A program made the translations under genes and the position numbers. This document shows, one piece after another, positions 63,881-64,000 of a stretch of 64,000 nt of DNA. Source of the DNA: JAEUMD01 sp050246945 (GTDB lineage: Bacteria; Pseudomonadota; Alphaproteobacteria; Rhizobiales; Hyphomicrobiaceae); contig JBFWVC010000005.1 of NCBI GenBank assembly GCA_050246945.1, positions 205,722 through 269,721 on the forward strand. Direction: 5' to 3'. Position 1 is the stretch's first letter; each line of letters opens with the position of its first letter. Under the pieces are notes generated by a model, which was not told where the DNA came from, did no database searches, and worked only from the letters and a program-made list of their open reading frames with translations.

Positions 63881-64000
63881 CTGCGGACTCATAAGCCCTG
63901 AGCCATAGTCGTGTCGAGGCGAGCTTGATCATCGCTAGATAGTTCAGCGGGTTGCGGTCGAAGCGCATGGCGATGTGTCGGAACTGCTTGAGTTTATTGA
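63876..64000 (-). mobile_element. IS5-like transposase, C-terminal end (cut by window edge)
   Basis: The minus strand from the right edge reads NKLKQFRHIAMRFDRNPLN, then YLAMIKLASTRLWLRAYESA and A, then TAG. This is the typical C-terminus of IS5-family DDE transposases (FRRIATRYDK...LASxRLWLR). The N-terminal catalytic part lies outside the window. The stop codon lies in the terminal CTAG of the adjacent repeat, so little or no IS sequence separates the coding end from the repeat. Confidence 0.82.

Overview
The window is a GC-rich chromosomal segment from an alphaproteobacterium. Several independent markers point to the order Hyphomicrobiales (Rhizobiales). These are a ChvG/ChvI two-component pair beside pckA, a short kinase-only HPr kinase with EIIA-Man and HPr, a DivL-type kinase with Tyr in place of the phosphorylatable His, and the ethylmalonyl-CoA pathway genes ccr and ecm. 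A Hyphomicrobium-like C1/C2-assimilating bacterium would fit, but that is inference. No prophage, plasmid backbone, CRISPR array or rRNA operon is visible. The content is mostly core chromosome, broken up by dispersed repeats.

Layout. 1-2158: end of cysD plus cysN (sulfate activation). 2191-4332: an MFS symporter and a secreted orphan. 4333-5051: a gene-poor, AT-richer stretch. 5142-9443: crotonyl-CoA carboxylase/reductase (minus), a small membrane protein and ethylmalonyl-CoA mutase. 9462-10329: two small membrane-anchored proteins of the same build. 10395-14959: AI-2E-type permease, tRNA-Leu(CAA), agmatine deiminase, a small orphan and a PanE-like reductase; the last two have similar GntR-type palindromes upstream. 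15062-15656: no genes, but a candidate structured RNA ending in a strong terminator. 15657-27602: DMT exporter, cyclic-nucleotide-gated-type K+ channel, UbiB, a lone cNMP-binding protein, a membrane glycosyltransferase, a solute-binding protein, a 2-hydroxyacid dehydrogenase, an OmpA-family protein and a HAD hydrolase. 27950-31281: thioredoxin-fold protein with a His/Cys tail, cbpM-cbpA and pyrE. 31896-39059: pckA, HugZ-like, chvI-chvG-hprK, EIIA-Man and HPr. 39520-49607: ahcY, divL, a tsaE/sugar-kinase fusion, murU and addB. 49835-53519: folE, a hydrolase and two glycosyltransferases. 53931-60820: infC-rpmI-rplT-pheS-pheT, with two unrelated genes between pheS and pheT. 60987-64000: NDH-2, an AEC permease and the end of an IS5-like transposase.

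How the genes work together. Ccr and Ecm are successive committed enzymes of acetyl-CoA assimilation. ChvG/ChvI, HprK, EIIA and HPr form the alphaproteobacterial envelope-stress and PTS regulatory module next to pckA, the gluconeogenic gene. The kinase half of the TsaE fusion and MurU look like a cell-wall sugar salvage pair (AmgK/MurU). infC to pheT is the usual translation cluster.

The most unusual feature is a family of about 145-bp elements. Each is two imperfect hairpins separated and bounded by CTAG. There are full copies, one tandem pair, a half copy and an internally deleted copy. Several copies sit exactly at gene ends and supply the stop codon, and one appears to supply both the stop of one glycosyltransferase gene and the ribosome binding site of the next. 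A second dispersed family (arms GAGCATGTT/AACATGCTC) is also present.
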